From NCBI RefSeq assembly GCF_011316935.1, contig NZ_WLYS01000002.1:124001-188000 (forward strand): a DNA stretch of 64,000 bases, written 5' to 3'. Numbering within the stretch: position 1 is the first letter of the stretch; each line of letters begins with the position of its first letter. Source of the DNA: Sphingobacterium chungjuense. Lineage in GTDB: Bacteria > Bacteroidota > Bacteroidia > Sphingobacteriales > Sphingobacteriaceae. This document shows, in pieces, positions 1 to 10,014 of the stretch. The notes under the pieces are model-generated. The model did not search any database, was not told the origin of the DNA, and saw only the letters and a program-made list of their open reading frames with translations. The translations under genes and the position numbers were made by a program.

Positions 1-620
1 GCATATTTACCATCAACGAATTCTGGATGCAAAACGACATTTCTTTGTTGTGGAGATGGCGTTTTAAGGTCTGCTAGTCTCTCCCAATTTTTTAAGTCTT
101 TTGTTCTGATAATTCCACACTGTGCCAAAGCCGATGTCTGGTCTCCCAAGGCTGCCGAAGGATCTCTTTTTTCTGTGCAGAAAAGGCCATAAATCCATCC
201 GTCTTCATGTTTTACTACGCGCATGTCGTAGACATTGGTATCCTCATCATTATGCCCATCAAAAACGATGGGATAATCCCAGAATTTAAACCCTTCGATT
301 CCGCTCTCGCTCTCCGCTACGGCAAAAAATGATTTTCTGTCCGAGCCCTCTACACGAGCGACCATGATATACTTATCATTAAACTTTATTGCTCCAGCAT
401 TGAAGACGGCATTTACACCAATTCGTTCCATAAAATACGGATTAGATTGAAGATTAAAATCATACCTCCATTCTAATGGAGCATGGGCAGCTGTCAGTAC
501 AGGATATTTGTATCTGTCATATATCCCGTTTCCACCGTCTTGTATTTGATTTTTTGTACTTAAAAGTGTTTCATGTGCTCGTCGAAGCTGTTGAACACGG
601 TTTTTAAAATTAGATGTCAT
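1..620 (-). CDS. GH130 4-O-beta-D-mannosyl-D-glucose phosphorylase, 3' part missing
   Basis: About 206 residues are readable from an ATG at 618-620; the rest lies beyond the left edge. The stretch [15 protein letters not shown] followed by [11 protein letters not shown] and [12 protein letters not shown] is characteristic of GH130 mannosylglucose phosphorylases, and YDMR (Asp132) aligns with the proposed catalytic aspartate of that family. These cytoplasmic enzymes split mannosyl-glucose with phosphate into mannose 1-phosphate and glucose. There is no signal peptide, which fits. The gene follows the sugar symporter with a gap of about 100 bases, in the same direction. In Bacteroides fragilis the equivalent operon also carries a mannobiose 2-epimerase, so that gene is expected just beyond the edge (inference). 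Confidence 0.9.
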   Translation of the reverse strand, partial: MTSNFKNRVQQLRRAHETLLSTKNQIQDGGNGIYDRYKYPVLTAAHAPLEWRYDFNLQSNPYFMERIGVNAVFNAGAIKFNDKYIMVARVEGSDRKSFFAVAESESGIEGFKFWDYPIVFDGHNDEDTNVYDMRVVKHEDGWIYGLFCTEKRDPSAALGDQTSALAQCGIIRTKDLKNWERLADLKTPSPQQRNVVLHPEFVDGKY

Positions 621-717
621 GCGTTATTTTGGTGTTGTTTCATCAGGATCAATACGGCTGTATTGACCGATTGACGCTGTGTTAGTTTTGTAATAAAAGT
701 TGTTCATAAAGCCTTAA

Positions 718-2115
718 TTAGGCTTCATCTCTCGTTCTTCTTTGCTGCAGGTCATTTGTTATACTCAACATTAAAGAATCATTAAGCTTGTAGAAAGCTA
801 TAAATATAGCGGAGATCAGCGCCCCAGCAGCAGGTATGACACTTAACATCATTCTAATTCCTTTTTGTGTCTCTACCGTTTGCATCATGTTGGCTTCGAA
901 TCCATATATCGCAAGCATCCAACCCGTTAATGCTCCGCCTAGCGTCCAGCCTAATTTCTGGGACATGGAGGAAGAGGAGAATATCAGACCAGTTGCCCTT
1001 CGTCTTGTTTTCCATTCAGAGTAATCTGCTATATCTGCGTACATAGACCAGAGTAATGGAAATATGCTACCTGCACAAATACTGATCAAAAACTGAAATA
1101 AAAAGATTAAGAAAACATCGTTCTCCTTAAATACATAAAATATGCAGCTTAGAATTGCTGCGAAAACCATCGCATAGAAGAAAGTGCTTTTCTTGCCAAT
1201 TATATCCGAAATAGGTTTTGCTAAAACGACCCCGACAATGTTCGCTGCCTGACCCAGCACAAGATAAAGCGTGCTGTAATTAATATTAATACCGATTAAC
1301 GAAATGTTAAATGCCTGCTGATTTTGGAAATAATATTTGAAGTAAAAAATCGCTGATCCATCTCTCAGTGAATTGAATATTAAAGTTGATACGCCAGCAC
1401 CCAATAAGATAAACCAAGGTTTATTATTCGCTAAATTTTTAAGATCAGATCTTAACGAACTTTTCTGTTCTTTGGGAGGACTGATCCGTTCTTTTGTCCA
1501 TGCAAATGTGAGATAGAACAAAACTACAGCGATGATAGCATAGACAACCATAACAAGCAACCAGCCTCTTTGCGCATCTATTCCATCGGCAGATTGCCCA
1601 AGCAAACTGACCAATGGCTCTGCAGTTGCTAATACCAGAATACTACCTGCAAAAGCAAAAATAAATCTAAATGTTGATAACGTAGTTCTTTCTTTTATGT
1701 CAGAAGTCATGACGCCCATTAATGATGCATACGGCACATTGATCGCGGAGTAGACCATCATCATTAAGGTATAACTCACGTAGGCGTATATCACTTTACC
1801 AGTTAAGCTCAAATCTGGGCTTGTAAAGGTCAAAACCCCTATGACCCCAAATGGAATACTCACCCATAATAAGTAAGGTCGAAATTTACCCCATTTCGTA
1901 TCAGTTCTGTCAGCGATAATTCCGATAATGGGATCTAATGCAGTATCCCATATTCTGGTGATCAGAAACATCGTTCCTACTACCGCCGCAGATATGCCGA
2001 ACACATCGGTGTAGTAAAACAATAGATATACAGAGAATATCTTCCAAAACATGGACGAGGCAAAATCACCGAAACCGTAAGCTACTTTCTCTTTGAGTCT
2101 TATTTTTTGATCCAT
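718..2115 (-). CDS. GPH-family (MelB-like) sugar:cation symporter, probably for mannobiose
   Basis: The protein has about 465 residues and 12 hydrophobic segments. It begins MDQKIRLKEKVAYGFGDFAS, the usual start of glycoside-pentoside-hexuronide:cation symporters, and carries the DPIIG and RTDTKWGKFRPYLLW signature of that family in the loop between helices 2 and 3. The ATG at 2113-2115 is preferred to the upstream ATG at 2169 because the extra 18 residues match nothing in the family. It lies between a GH26 mannanase and the GH130 phosphorylase, so it probably brings mannobiose or another short mannoside from periplasm to cytoplasm. The substrate is inferred from context only. Confidence 0.85.
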   Translation of the reverse strand: MDQKIRLKEKVAYGFGDFASSMFWKIFSVYLLFYYTDVFGISAAVVGTMFLITRIWDTALDPIIGIIADRTDTKWGKFRPYLLWVSIPFGVIGVLTFTSPDLSLTGKVIYAYVSYTLMMMVYSAINVPYASLMGVMTSDIKERTTLSTFRFIFAFAGSILVLATAEPLVSLLGQSADGIDAQRGWLLVMVVYAIIAVVLFYLTFAWTKERISPPKEQKSSLRSDLKNLANNKPWFILLGAGVSTLIFNSLRDGSAIFYFKYYFQNQQAFNISLIGININYSTLYLVLGQAANIVGVVLAKPISDIIGKKSTFFYAMVFAAILSCIFYVFKENDVFLIFLFQFLISICAGSIFPLLWSMYADIADYSEWKTRRRATGLIFSSSSMSQKLGWTLGGALTGWMLAIYGFEANMMQTVETQKGIRMMLSVIPAAGALISAIFIAFYKLNDSLMLSITNDLQQRRTRDEA

Positions 2116-2261
2116 TGGTATTTTAAAATCCGCATTTACGAGATGGTATATTAGTGTTAAAAAAATCAAGGATTAAGTAAACCTATATTTTTTAAGGAAT
2201 ACCTAATCCTGATAACTATAATAAACTACTGAACATTACTTTTTGATATGGGAAGTATTAT

Positions 2262-2293
2262 AAATGGATAGCTGCTTATAAGCCATCCATTTT
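2262..2293. repeat. Intercistronic hairpin between GH26 and symporter genes
   Basis: AAATGGAT with GCT (from 2262) pairs with AGC and ATCCATTT (to 2292), with one mismatched pair and a 7-base loop. Neither strand shows a long T-run, so an mRNA-processing or partial-termination element is as likely as a true terminator. A second, imperfect inverted repeat lies next to it: ATCAAGGATTA at 2165-2175 against TAATCCTGAT at 2204-2213. Confidence 0.35.
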
Positions 2294-2317
2294 GGTAGAT
2301 TCTAGAGACAAAATAAC

Positions 2318-3769
2318 TTACCTGTTTTCCAGCGTTACTACTTTTGGATTTGCGTAGAATGATTGTATCATCTGATCTTGATTGGCACTTGTTAGGTGAT
2401 CATACCAAGTCATAAAGAATGACCATGTTACATCTTGGGCAAAACTCTGATCAATATTCGGAATGGTACCATTTTCGCTCATTCCGAGTATTTTCGTACC
2501 TCGTGTAACTTCGTATATTTTTTCAAACTCATCTTTTACAATTACGTAACTAAACGGCTCTCCATAGAAGTCTATACTGGCCATATCACATTTATCATCT
2601 CCGACGTACCAATCCGCATCATTTCCGTTCCAGACCCAAATAAGATTATTCAGCTGATGATGAATGGTAAGTCTGTCATATAGTATATCCCAGAGGGTTT
2701 TAAAAACTTCTGGACCTTTTGTGCTCCACCAAAACCAAGTACCGCCCAATTCGTGAAGTGGTCGCCAAAGCACTGGCACGCCAGCGTCCTGTAATTTTTT
2801 TAACTGTACTGCGATCGCATCAATGTCTCTTATTGTTGCTATGTATTCTGGCGTACCTTGAATGACTGCTTTTGAGACATCAAAATCAGTATCACTTGTG
2901 TAGAAAGTATTCGTTCCCGCCGTTCCTCCAAGGGGAGAATGCCAGTGCCATTGAAATTGAATAATAGGCTTCTTGTTGTTATTATTATACCAAGCTATCG
3001 CGTCATCCGTATTTGTTGCGCTATTATTGGGACCAAAAGCGTGACAGCCGCACTCATTATCCCAAGAATAAGAATAGCGTGGGCTGTAAGGCTGCATATC
3101 ATAGCCGCGTAAAAGCGGCGTTTTTCCAGTAAGGTTTTTGATGTAGGTAAACTCTTCTTCTCTGTCAGTTTGCCCAGAAATCATACGCTCGCGAAACTGT
3201 TGGATCATATAAGTAAAAAGCTCTTTTGTTTCTGCAGTTGATGCCGGGTTAGACAATGTTGTTTTTAGATCGTAGGTTCTTGCACCAACGCCAACAAGCC
3301 GTACGTAGTCTATATTAATCCAGCCCCAGCTTGATTCAATCAGCAGGTTATGAACACCTTCGGTTAGGGTGATTCTAGATGCAAGTTTTATATCCTGATA
3401 AGCCGAAGATTGAGGTACAAGGAAGCTTCCCTCCGACTCATTTAGCACGAAATTATTTGTTTTTTCTCCACTAGGAGCTGAGGCGTGCAGATAAATATCA
3501 TAACTACCGGCGGTTGCTACATTCAAGGGTATACTAAGACTTCCAGATTGTAAATCTACATAAGCTCCTGCCGAACTTTCTGAATGTTGAACCACAGTAG
3601 CTCCATCACTGACTGTTCCAGACTCAGCTTCTTGCGTGAAAGGTGCCGGTGGCGGACTCAATTCATTTTCAATTTCTGGATTCTCAAAGATGTTTTCTTG
3701 TTGACACCCACTCCATAATATGGCCGAACTAACCAGCGCAATAGCGATCTTTTTAAAGATAGTTTTCAT
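2318..3769 (-). CDS. Surface lipoprotein CBM35-GH26 endo-beta-1,4-mannanase
   Basis: This is a 483-residue protein. The N-terminus is a lipoprotein signal ending LWSGC (Cys22 counted from MKTIFKK). A CBM35-like beta-sandwich follows at about residues 45-160, with EAESGT near its start and NIDYVRLVG at its end. The GH26 barrel occupies about 165-483. The acid/base glutamate is in WRPLHE (Glu340) and the nucleophile in GMSENG (Glu432). The ATG at 3767-3769 is preferred over the one four codons upstream because it gives a normal basic n-region. The acidic residues after the cysteine suggest export to the cell surface. It is the first gene of a GH26-symporter-GH130 unit and probably makes the initial cuts in mannan. 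Confidence 0.92.
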   Translation of the reverse strand: MKTIFKKIAIALVSSAILWSGCQQENIFENPEIENELSPPPAPFTQEAESGTVSDGATVVQHSESSAGAYVDLQSGSLSIPLNVATAGSYDIYLHASAPSGEKTNNFVLNESEGSFLVPQSSAYQDIKLASRITLTEGVHNLLIESSWGWINIDYVRLVGVGARTYDLKTTLSNPASTAETKELFTYMIQQFRERMISGQTDREEEFTYIKNLTGKTPLLRGYDMQPYSPRYSYSWDNECGCHAFGPNNSATNTDDAIAWYNNNNKKPIIQFQWHWHSPLGGTAGTNTFYTSDTDFDVSKAVIQGTPEYIATIRDIDAIAVQLKKLQDAGVPVLWRPLHELGGTWFWWSTKGPEVFKTLWDILYDRLTIHHQLNNLIWVWNGNDADWYVGDDKCDMASIDFYGEPFSYVIVKDEFEKIYEVTRGTKILGMSENGTIPNIDQSFAQDVTWSFFMTWYDHLTSANQDQMIQSFYANPKVVTLENR

Positions 3770-3862
3770 ATGTATAGTCAATTAGTTTCATCATAAACAA
3801 CCCTTACCAATCCTGGAACTGCCTTATTTTAGATAGAGGGATGTCGGTTTATATCTCTTTAG

Positions 3863-3877
3863 TTTGAGATACTCAAA
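3863..3877. promoter_or_regulatory. Palindrome TTTGAG-ATA-CTCAAA upstream of the GH26 operon
   Basis: A perfect 6-bp inverted repeat with a 3-base spacer lies about 95 bases before the GH26 start, in an intergenic stretch (3770-4064) with no gene. Its symmetry suggests a dimeric regulator, but the neighbouring AraC protein would more usually bind direct repeats. The role is inferred. Confidence 0.3.
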
Positions 3878-4064
3878 TGACGAAGTTTTAAGACAAAAGA
3901 ATTAATACTTTTCGTCCTATTATTGGTAGTATTTTGATAGAATATGAGGATTCTGGAAAAAAAAACAAAGTGTTGACAATAAAAAGATAAAACACCTATT
4001 TTCTGTATTCATCACGTTTGTTTATATTGGGTAAAGAGAAAGCTATACAGCTTTTTTCAAGATA

Positions 4065-4940
4065 TTAAATATACAATCTACTTCCGATGTATTCTTTTCG
4101 GAACTCTTTTGGCGTACATTGTTTTTTCTTTTTAAAAAGCCTGTTAAAATTTGAAATGTTATTGAAACCGCATTGATAGCAAATCTCTGCAATAGAGTGA
4201 GTTGTTTCAATCAACATGCGCGTAGCATGGACTAGTCGAATGTCATTAAGACTGTCGATAAAAGAGATTCCCGTTCTCTTTTTTAAAAATCTGCTGAATG
4301 ATACTTCGTGCATACTTACTACATTAGCCACATCATTTAGTGTGATGGGTTGTCTGAAATTAGCGTGCATAAATTCATATGCCTTATCTACGCGCCGGCT
4401 TTTATACGTAGCAATCTGCTCAGGGGTGCTCGGTGATTCCAACAATATTCTTTGAGATATGGAAATGGAGAGTTCATGTAGGATACTCATCAACTCAAGT
4501 ACAGCATCAAATCCCTGAGCCTTTTTTATATTTAAAATCCTTGGGTAAATCCTTTCAATCGTTTCTTTAGAAAAAAGTATTCCCCGCATGGATAGTTCAA
4601 ACATCTTTCGCATGAAAGCCAGCTGATGCTTATATAAAAAGCTTTTATCAAACAGATTCGCATGCCACTGGATAGTCACTTCAGTGATTTTACTGCGCCT
4701 GCAAGCATGTTTCGTCCATACATGTGAAACGTTGGGACCAACTAATACGAGCTCAAGATCGGTGATCTCTTCCATATGTTCACCGACAATGCGCCGGGCA
4801 CCTTGGGCACCTAAAATTAAATTTAACTCGTACTCTGGATGAAAATGCAACGGAAAGTCAAACTCATTTTTTTCTCTATGAAAAATAGTGAAGCAATCAT
4901 TCTGTGTCAGAGGAATTACTTCTTTGATGATTTTAGTCAT
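4065..4940 (-). CDS. AraC-family transcriptional regulator (cupin + HTH)
   Basis: The protein has 291 residues. The N-terminal half is a cupin-like ligand-binding domain with FPLHFHPEYELNLIL near residue 30. The C-terminal 100 residues hold the double helix-turn-helix: the first lies around TLNDVANVVSMHEVSFSRFL and the second around IAEICYQCGFNNISNFNRLF. It sits between the GH26 operon and the esterase/GH2 genes, all in one direction, so it probably responds to a mannan-derived sugar and controls this half of the locus (inference from position). Confidence 0.88.
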   Translation of the reverse strand: MTKIIKEVIPLTQNDCFTIFHREKNEFDFPLHFHPEYELNLILGAQGARRIVGEHMEEITDLELVLVGPNVSHVWTKHACRRSKITEVTIQWHANLFDKSFLYKHQLAFMRKMFELSMRGILFSKETIERIYPRILNIKKAQGFDAVLELMSILHELSISISQRILLESPSTPEQIATYKSRRVDKAYEFMHANFRQPITLNDVANVVSMHEVSFSRFLKKRTGISFIDSLNDIRLVHATRMLIETTHSIAEICYQCGFNNISNFNRLFKKKKQCTPKEFRKEYIGSRLYI

Positions 4941-5086
4941 GCCGTAACTACTTATTGATTGGCGAAAGGAAAATTTAGGCTTTTTAGATCGTATCTACTT
5001 TTTGCAAAAGCAAAAAATGCATCATCATTTTTATTTAACCGAGAGAAATTACATCCAGGATTTCTGCAAAGGATAGTTTACAAAGA

Positions 5087-5944
5087 TCAATTTACCGTAT
5101 TTTTAGAATCGGGGTCTGAAATACCGGCCTTATCTGCAAGTTGCAGAAAATTCCACATGGCAGGTCTCCATACACCACCACTGTGCCCCTGTCCTTTAGC
5201 AACCCATGAGTGATGAGGAATACCTATGCTATTACAAAAATCAACGGTCGCCTGATTAGAGATAATAAACCCATCATAATCGTGCTCAGCCCATGAAATA
5301 AATAAACACTTTAATTTCTCTTTGGCATCACTACCATCATCAGGGAATAATATGGCATCTTCTAACTTATTTGGCGCTGCTGAAGATGGACTGATGTAAT
5401 GAAAGTAATCTAAATTGTTAAGACCAACATTAAATGCATATCCACCACCTAATGAGTAACCAAAAATTCCTCGATGTTCCGCATCTGCATAAGTAGCATA
5501 ATTGGAATCGATATAAGCTATTGCATCGATGATGGTCATATCCTGTACATTACTGTTTCTGCCATTGTACTGATCATCTACCGCGACAATGATCACACCT
5601 TGAGATATCTTTCTTTCACCAATTAAATTATCACTGATAATCCCCGCTTTCACCCAATCTCCATTGAATACGTGGATCGCACTATCACCTAAGCCCTGAT
5701 AACAGTATATAACACCATATTTTTTATCCTTGCTATAGTACGGTGGTGTGTACACTACCATATCAACGTTTTTACCAGCGACCGAGGAGTAGAAGTTTAC
5801 TGATTCCACTTTACCTGCCGGGTACCGATTTGGTTTATCATAAGAACCGTTATCAGGCCCATCATTAGGCATCGTAGGAACGGTCTTCGCGTTTAAACTG
5901 GATGAAATGAATAAAGCCAGTAAAAATTTATAAAATGTATTCAT
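5087..5944 (-). CDS. Secreted CE1-like esterase (esterase D / feruloyl-esterase fold)
   Basis: This is a 285-residue alpha/beta hydrolase with an N-terminal signal peptide (about 20 residues, hydrophobic, ending LNAKT). The nucleophile elbow GYSLGG lies near residue 165. A conserved late histidine is in KGQGHSGGVWRPA, and EHDYDG probably carries the third catalytic residue. This layout is that of the putative-esterase family (PF00756), which includes acetylxylan, feruloyl and acetyl-mannan esterases. Beside mannanases, removal of acetyl groups from glucomannan is the most likely job, but substrate cannot be read from the sequence. It follows the GH2 gene by about 80 bases and may be co-transcribed with it. 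Confidence 0.85.
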   Translation of the reverse strand: MNTFYKFLLALFISSSLNAKTVPTMPNDGPDNGSYDKPNRYPAGKVESVNFYSSVAGKNVDMVVYTPPYYSKDKKYGVIYCYQGLGDSAIHVFNGDWVKAGIISDNLIGERKISQGVIIVAVDDQYNGRNSNVQDMTIIDAIAYIDSNYATYADAEHRGIFGYSLGGGYAFNVGLNNLDYFHYISPSSAAPNKLEDAILFPDDGSDAKEKLKCLFISWAEHDYDGFIISNQATVDFCNSIGIPHHSWVAKGQGHSGGVWRPAMWNFLQLADKAGISDPDSKNTVN

Positions 5945-6022
5945 GGTATCTGCTTAAATAGGTAGATAAATTCTAATTCCCTTGGAATTCTAAACGCATT
6001 GATATATAATCTCGATCATTGA

Positions 6023-8443
6023 TTAATTCACCATAATCTCGACTTGGACATCAGGTAAACCTTTGCTTTTAGCAGTAAGGATAATCGTTCCCTTTTGTGA
6101 TCCCGATTGTACAATCGCTAAGCATTTGCCTAAATATGCTTTTGTACTTTTTTCTTTATAACTGACATGGCTTTTGTCATCGCCATTTCCCGTTGCGTTC
6201 AATGTTCCTGCACCAGTTACTTCAAACTCAATCGTATTATCAGCAAAGGGTACAGGCACATTGTTTTCATCCAAAAGATAGGTTTTAACGTAAGATAAAT
6301 CTTGTTGATTTGCTTTAAGCAACTCTCTATCAGCTACCAGTTGAATCTTTGCAGGTTTCCCGGCTGTTTGTACTTTAAAAGTTTTCTTCTCACCGTTTGG
6401 CAATGTGCCTATAGCTTCCAACACTCCTTTTTCATAAGGCACATTCCAGATCAGAAATGCATGTTTATTTAGATCCCAATGTTGTGACCCCAAGGATTTA
6501 TCATTCAGCTTTAGTTCCACATCAGGCATATTGGTATACACGTGAACAGCCAATGAATCACCTGCCGAATTGTGATTCCAGTGCGGTAAAACTTTTGGCC
6601 AGTTCCAAAATGAACTATTTGACCAATCTTTCGCTGAAGAGTCTGTTTCAACGGCGAGATACACCACGGGTTCCTCCGTCCACAATGCTTTTCTAAAATA
6701 GTATGATGGCTTTTCAAACCCACAGATATCTACTAAGCCGCTAGTAGCTCCTTTTGATGGCCACCATGGCCACACCAAATCGGTATCACATTTTTTGATT
6801 ACTTCGCCAATTCCACCTTCACCGATATAGTCAAAACCCGTCCAAATAAATTCTCCTGCAATATAATCGTCCTTTAATGTAGACAACCATTGTTCGTAAG
6901 ATCTCATCTGCCAGCAATCCCCAGCATGGTAAGGATACATCACCGTTTCCGACCCATAAATCACTCTATTAGGGAAATTCTTGTGATCTTGTTCGTACAT
7001 CGATTCTTGATAATTATAGCCCACTAACTCCAACAAGTCTCCCATGCCACTTGAATTTATACCTGGTATACCATCAGCACCAATGGTAAACGGACGGCTT
7101 GTATCGTACTTCTTGGCAGCAGAAAGAATTAGCTTAGCTATTTCTGGGCCCTTGATCGAATCCCATTGTTCGGGCACTTCATTTCCAATACTCCAAGCTA
7201 CAACCGAAGCGTGGTTACGATCCCGCTTTATCCAGTTTCTGACATCTCTTTCATACCATTCATAGAAATGTGGTGCATAGCCATGCACTGTCTTGCCCTT
7301 TACCCACTCATCAAATATTTCATTAATAACTACGAAGCCCATCCTGTCGGCAGCTTGAAGCAATTCCGGAGCTGGAGGATTATGACTCATCCGAAGCGCA
7401 TTACAGCCCATTTCTTTCAGAATAGTCAATTGCCTTTCATGTGTATAATCTAAGGTAGCCGCTCCAATCGGACCACCATCATGGTGGTTATTTGTACCCT
7501 TAAGTTTTACATGTTCACCATTCAGGAAAAACCCTTTATTGGGATCAAATTCAAACGTTCGGATACCAAATGGTGTATTATAGCTGTCCATTATTTTTCC
7601 ATCCACATGGATATCAACATGTACCTGATATAAATGAGGATCATCAATAGACCACAAGTTGGGTTTGTTAACGATCAACTGCTGGGTTATTTTTAGAGAA
7701 TCACTAGCTTGGATGGTAAAATCCGAACTTTTAGTGCTTGTTTTTTGTCCATTAGAATCTATCAAATAAGTATTGATCTTACCTTTTTTTATCCCTTCAA
7801 ATTTGTTGACGACCTCTAAATCAAGACTTAATTCAGCACGCTCTTTGCTTGCTTTACTGGTTTTGACAAATACACCCCATTCATCAAAATGCACTTTATC
7901 ACTCGTTAATAACCACACATGTCTGTAAATACCAGCACCGGTATACCACCGCGAATTCATTTGCTCAGTAGTATTTGCTTTCACGGCAATGACATTTTCT
8001 TGACCAGAAGGATTAAGATAAGGAGTAATATCATAATGGAAAGACGAGTAGCCATATGGTCTTAATCCAAGATAATGACCATTAATCCACACCTCGCTAT
8101 TTCGGTAAACACCATCAAACAGAATAGATACGATTTTATTCTTCGTTGATTTTTCTAATGTGAAATGCTTACGATACCAACCGATTCCACCATAAGCGAA
8201 ACCTCCACCGCTATTACTCGTATTTGTTGAGTCAAAAGGGTGTTCAATACTGAAGTCATGCGGAAGATTTAATGATCGCCAATTAGCATCATTAAAGTCT
8301 ACTTCACTTGCCTGGGGAAAATCTCCAAGGGCAAACTTCCAATCGAAGTCAAATAATTGCCGATTAGGATTTTGCGGAACTTTAAATGATGAAAATGATG
8401 TCCATAATAGAAAAAGTATAAACCATAGCTGTCTCGTTCTCAT
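6023..8443 (-). CDS. GH2 glycoside hydrolase, probable beta-galactosidase
   Basis: The protein has 806 residues with a signal peptide at its N-terminus. Domains in order are a sugar-binding jelly-roll (about 30-195, with LPHDFSIEHPF), an Ig-like domain (about 200-300), the TIM barrel (about 305-600), a DUF4982-like segment and a C-terminal beta-sandwich with FEVTGAGTLNATGNGD. The acid/base is in SIGNEVPE (Glu422) and the presumed nucleophile in YGSETV (Glu499), followed by EFIWTGFDYIGE. This architecture is more common in beta-galactosidase-type GH2 than in beta-mannosidases. It probably trims side chains in the periplasm. The genes downstream are the esterase and the AraC regulator. Confidence 0.85.
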   Translation of the reverse strand: MRTRQLWFILFLLWTSFSSFKVPQNPNRQLFDFDWKFALGDFPQASEVDFNDANWRSLNLPHDFSIEHPFDSTNTSNSGGGFAYGGIGWYRKHFTLEKSTKNKIVSILFDGVYRNSEVWINGHYLGLRPYGYSSFHYDITPYLNPSGQENVIAVKANTTEQMNSRWYTGAGIYRHVWLLTSDKVHFDEWGVFVKTSKASKERAELSLDLEVVNKFEGIKKGKINTYLIDSNGQKTSTKSSDFTIQASDSLKITQQLIVNKPNLWSIDDPHLYQVHVDIHVDGKIMDSYNTPFGIRTFEFDPNKGFFLNGEHVKLKGTNNHHDGGPIGAATLDYTHERQLTILKEMGCNALRMSHNPPAPELLQAADRMGFVVINEIFDEWVKGKTVHGYAPHFYEWYERDVRNWIKRDRNHASVVAWSIGNEVPEQWDSIKGPEIAKLILSAAKKYDTSRPFTIGADGIPGINSSGMGDLLELVGYNYQESMYEQDHKNFPNRVIYGSETVMYPYHAGDCWQMRSYEQWLSTLKDDYIAGEFIWTGFDYIGEGGIGEVIKKCDTDLVWPWWPSKGATSGLVDICGFEKPSYYFRKALWTEEPVVYLAVETDSSAKDWSNSSFWNWPKVLPHWNHNSAGDSLAVHVYTNMPDVELKLNDKSLGSQHWDLNKHAFLIWNVPYEKGVLEAIGTLPNGEKKTFKVQTAGKPAKIQLVADRELLKANQQDLSYVKTYLLDENNVPVPFADNTIEFEVTGAGTLNATGNGDDKSHVSYKEKSTKAYLGKCLAIVQSGSQKGTIILTAKSKGLPDVQVEIMVN

Positions 8444-8851
8444 TCCTTAATAAAATCTAAAAGTTTTAAATAAATAGTTTTCCTAAATTCACCAATAATG
8501 TGGCTCATTACCATATACATCTCCTATCACATAGCTTCAGCTTCCTTTTGCAGCATTGCTTCTGCACAATGGTTTGCAGACACCATATTTATAAAATAAA
8601 AAATGGCTATAAAGATGAAGTAGAATAAATAGGTTTATCTATATCAAAAGAACACTGTTTAGCACAGCATTCTCTATGATACAATAGTAGTAAAAGGGCA
8701 CAAAATATACTTATCATCTTTTAAGGAAAACATATCATTTTGGGGATTTAAAACCAATAAATTCACTTCTAGGCATTTTTGGGAGTTATTTGCGAGAAGT
8801 TTACCTCATGTAATAATGCAGAGCGCAAAGAATGGGACTTTTCGTAATTAA
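8444..8851. other. AT-rich intergenic region
   Basis: These 408 bases separate the 5' end of the GH2 gene from the 3' end of the ene-reductase block. No convincing reading frame, RNA gene or strong terminator is visible. The half nearest 8444 presumably carries the GH2 promoter. Confidence 0.5.
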
Positions 8852-9988
8852 TCAATCACCAATTGCCACCCAACCTGTCAATGTCATGAATATTTTCATT
8901 AATTTTTCAGGAATTTTCTTCTGCGCTACTGTATCTAGCGTAAGAATGGACTTGATTTTATTCGCTTCTCCACGCTCAACTAATTCTACCCAATTCGGAT
9001 TGATAATCAATGTTCTTCCAATCGCGACCATAGATATTCCCGAGTCTATAACATCAACAGCCTTTCCAGGAGTTGTTACACCGCCAGCAACGAGTACAGG
9101 AACTCTATTGTTAATGTAATTATTTAATACAATAGAGATCGGCTTTTCTGAAAATCTGGAATCAATTGGTTTTTGATGGACAGCATCCATCAGTGAGAAA
9201 TGTAAGTAGTCTATTTCCGCTTCAATCAACTTATCAACCAGAACAAAAGTATCTTGAAGTCCATACGAGTTTTGCGGAAATTCTTCTGGAGAAATTCTGT
9301 AACCGATTAAAAAAGGTCTGGCAGCATATTTTAAAGCCACTTCCTTTACTTCTTTTAAAATTTCCAGACTAAGACGTAAGCGATTATCCAGCGTACCGCC
9401 CCATTGATCGGTCCTTTTATTAAAAAATGGAGATATAAAATTCTGAATCAGAAATCCATGAGCTCCATGAATTTCAACGCCGTCAAATCCAGCTTCAATT
9501 GCTCTTTTTGTAGTTTTACCAAATGCTTTAATGATGTCACGAATTTCATTTTCATTCAATTCCTTTGCAAGATTTTCTTTATCAGATAGTAAAATAGGTC
9601 CACTTGAAACCGCGCTCGAACTTACCACTTCACCATTTGGAATAAGGCCAGAAATTGCCTTATTCCCCGCATGAAACATTTGCAAAATTGCTGGCGCACC
9701 ACCGCTCTTGGTTGCATTCGCTAACTTTTTCAAACTAGGAAGAAAAGCATCGTCATAAGCTGCAAATTCGTGTGTAAAACCTATTCCATTTTGTGTAACG
9801 TGCGTACATCCTGTAATCACCAATCCGACGCCATTTACTCTTTTTTGATAATATTCGACTTCTTCATCAGAAACAGTAAAATCATCATTAGATGCCCATG
9901 TAGTCATTGGCGACATCACTATTCTATTTTTCAAACTTATTCCGTTACTAAATGACAACGAAGTAAATAGGCTATTGTATGTATTCAT
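8852..9988 (-). CDS. NADH:flavin oxidoreductase, Old Yellow Enzyme family
   Basis: This 378-residue FMN-binding TIM barrel starts with LKNRIVMSPMTTWASND, the usual first strand of the family. The flavin and substrate site motif HGAHGFLIQNFISPFFNKR lies around residue 175, followed by DQWGGTLDNRLR. Late in the barrel, GGVTTPGKA and AIGRTLIINPNW bind the FMN phosphate. Such enzymes reduce activated C=C bonds with NAD(P)H in the cytoplasm. It is the last gene of a block with an SDR, an ABM protein and a second Old Yellow Enzyme, with gaps of only a few bases to about 25. The natural substrate is unknown. Confidence 0.88.
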   Translation of the reverse strand: MNTYNSLFTSLSFSNGISLKNRIVMSPMTTWASNDDFTVSDEEVEYYQKRVNGVGLVITGCTHVTQNGIGFTHEFAAYDDAFLPSLKKLANATKSGGAPAILQMFHAGNKAISGLIPNGEVVSSSAVSSGPILLSDKENLAKELNENEIRDIIKAFGKTTKRAIEAGFDGVEIHGAHGFLIQNFISPFFNKRTDQWGGTLDNRLRLSLEILKEVKEVALKYAARPFLIGYRISPEEFPQNSYGLQDTFVLVDKLIEAEIDYLHFSLMDAVHQKPIDSRFSEKPISIVLNNYINNRVPVLVAGGVTTPGKAVDVIDSGISMVAIGRTLIINPNWVELVERGEANKIKSILTLDTVAQKKIPEKLMKIFMTLTGWVAIGD

Positions 9989-10014
9989 TTTTAAAAATCG
10001 TTGGTTTACCAGTA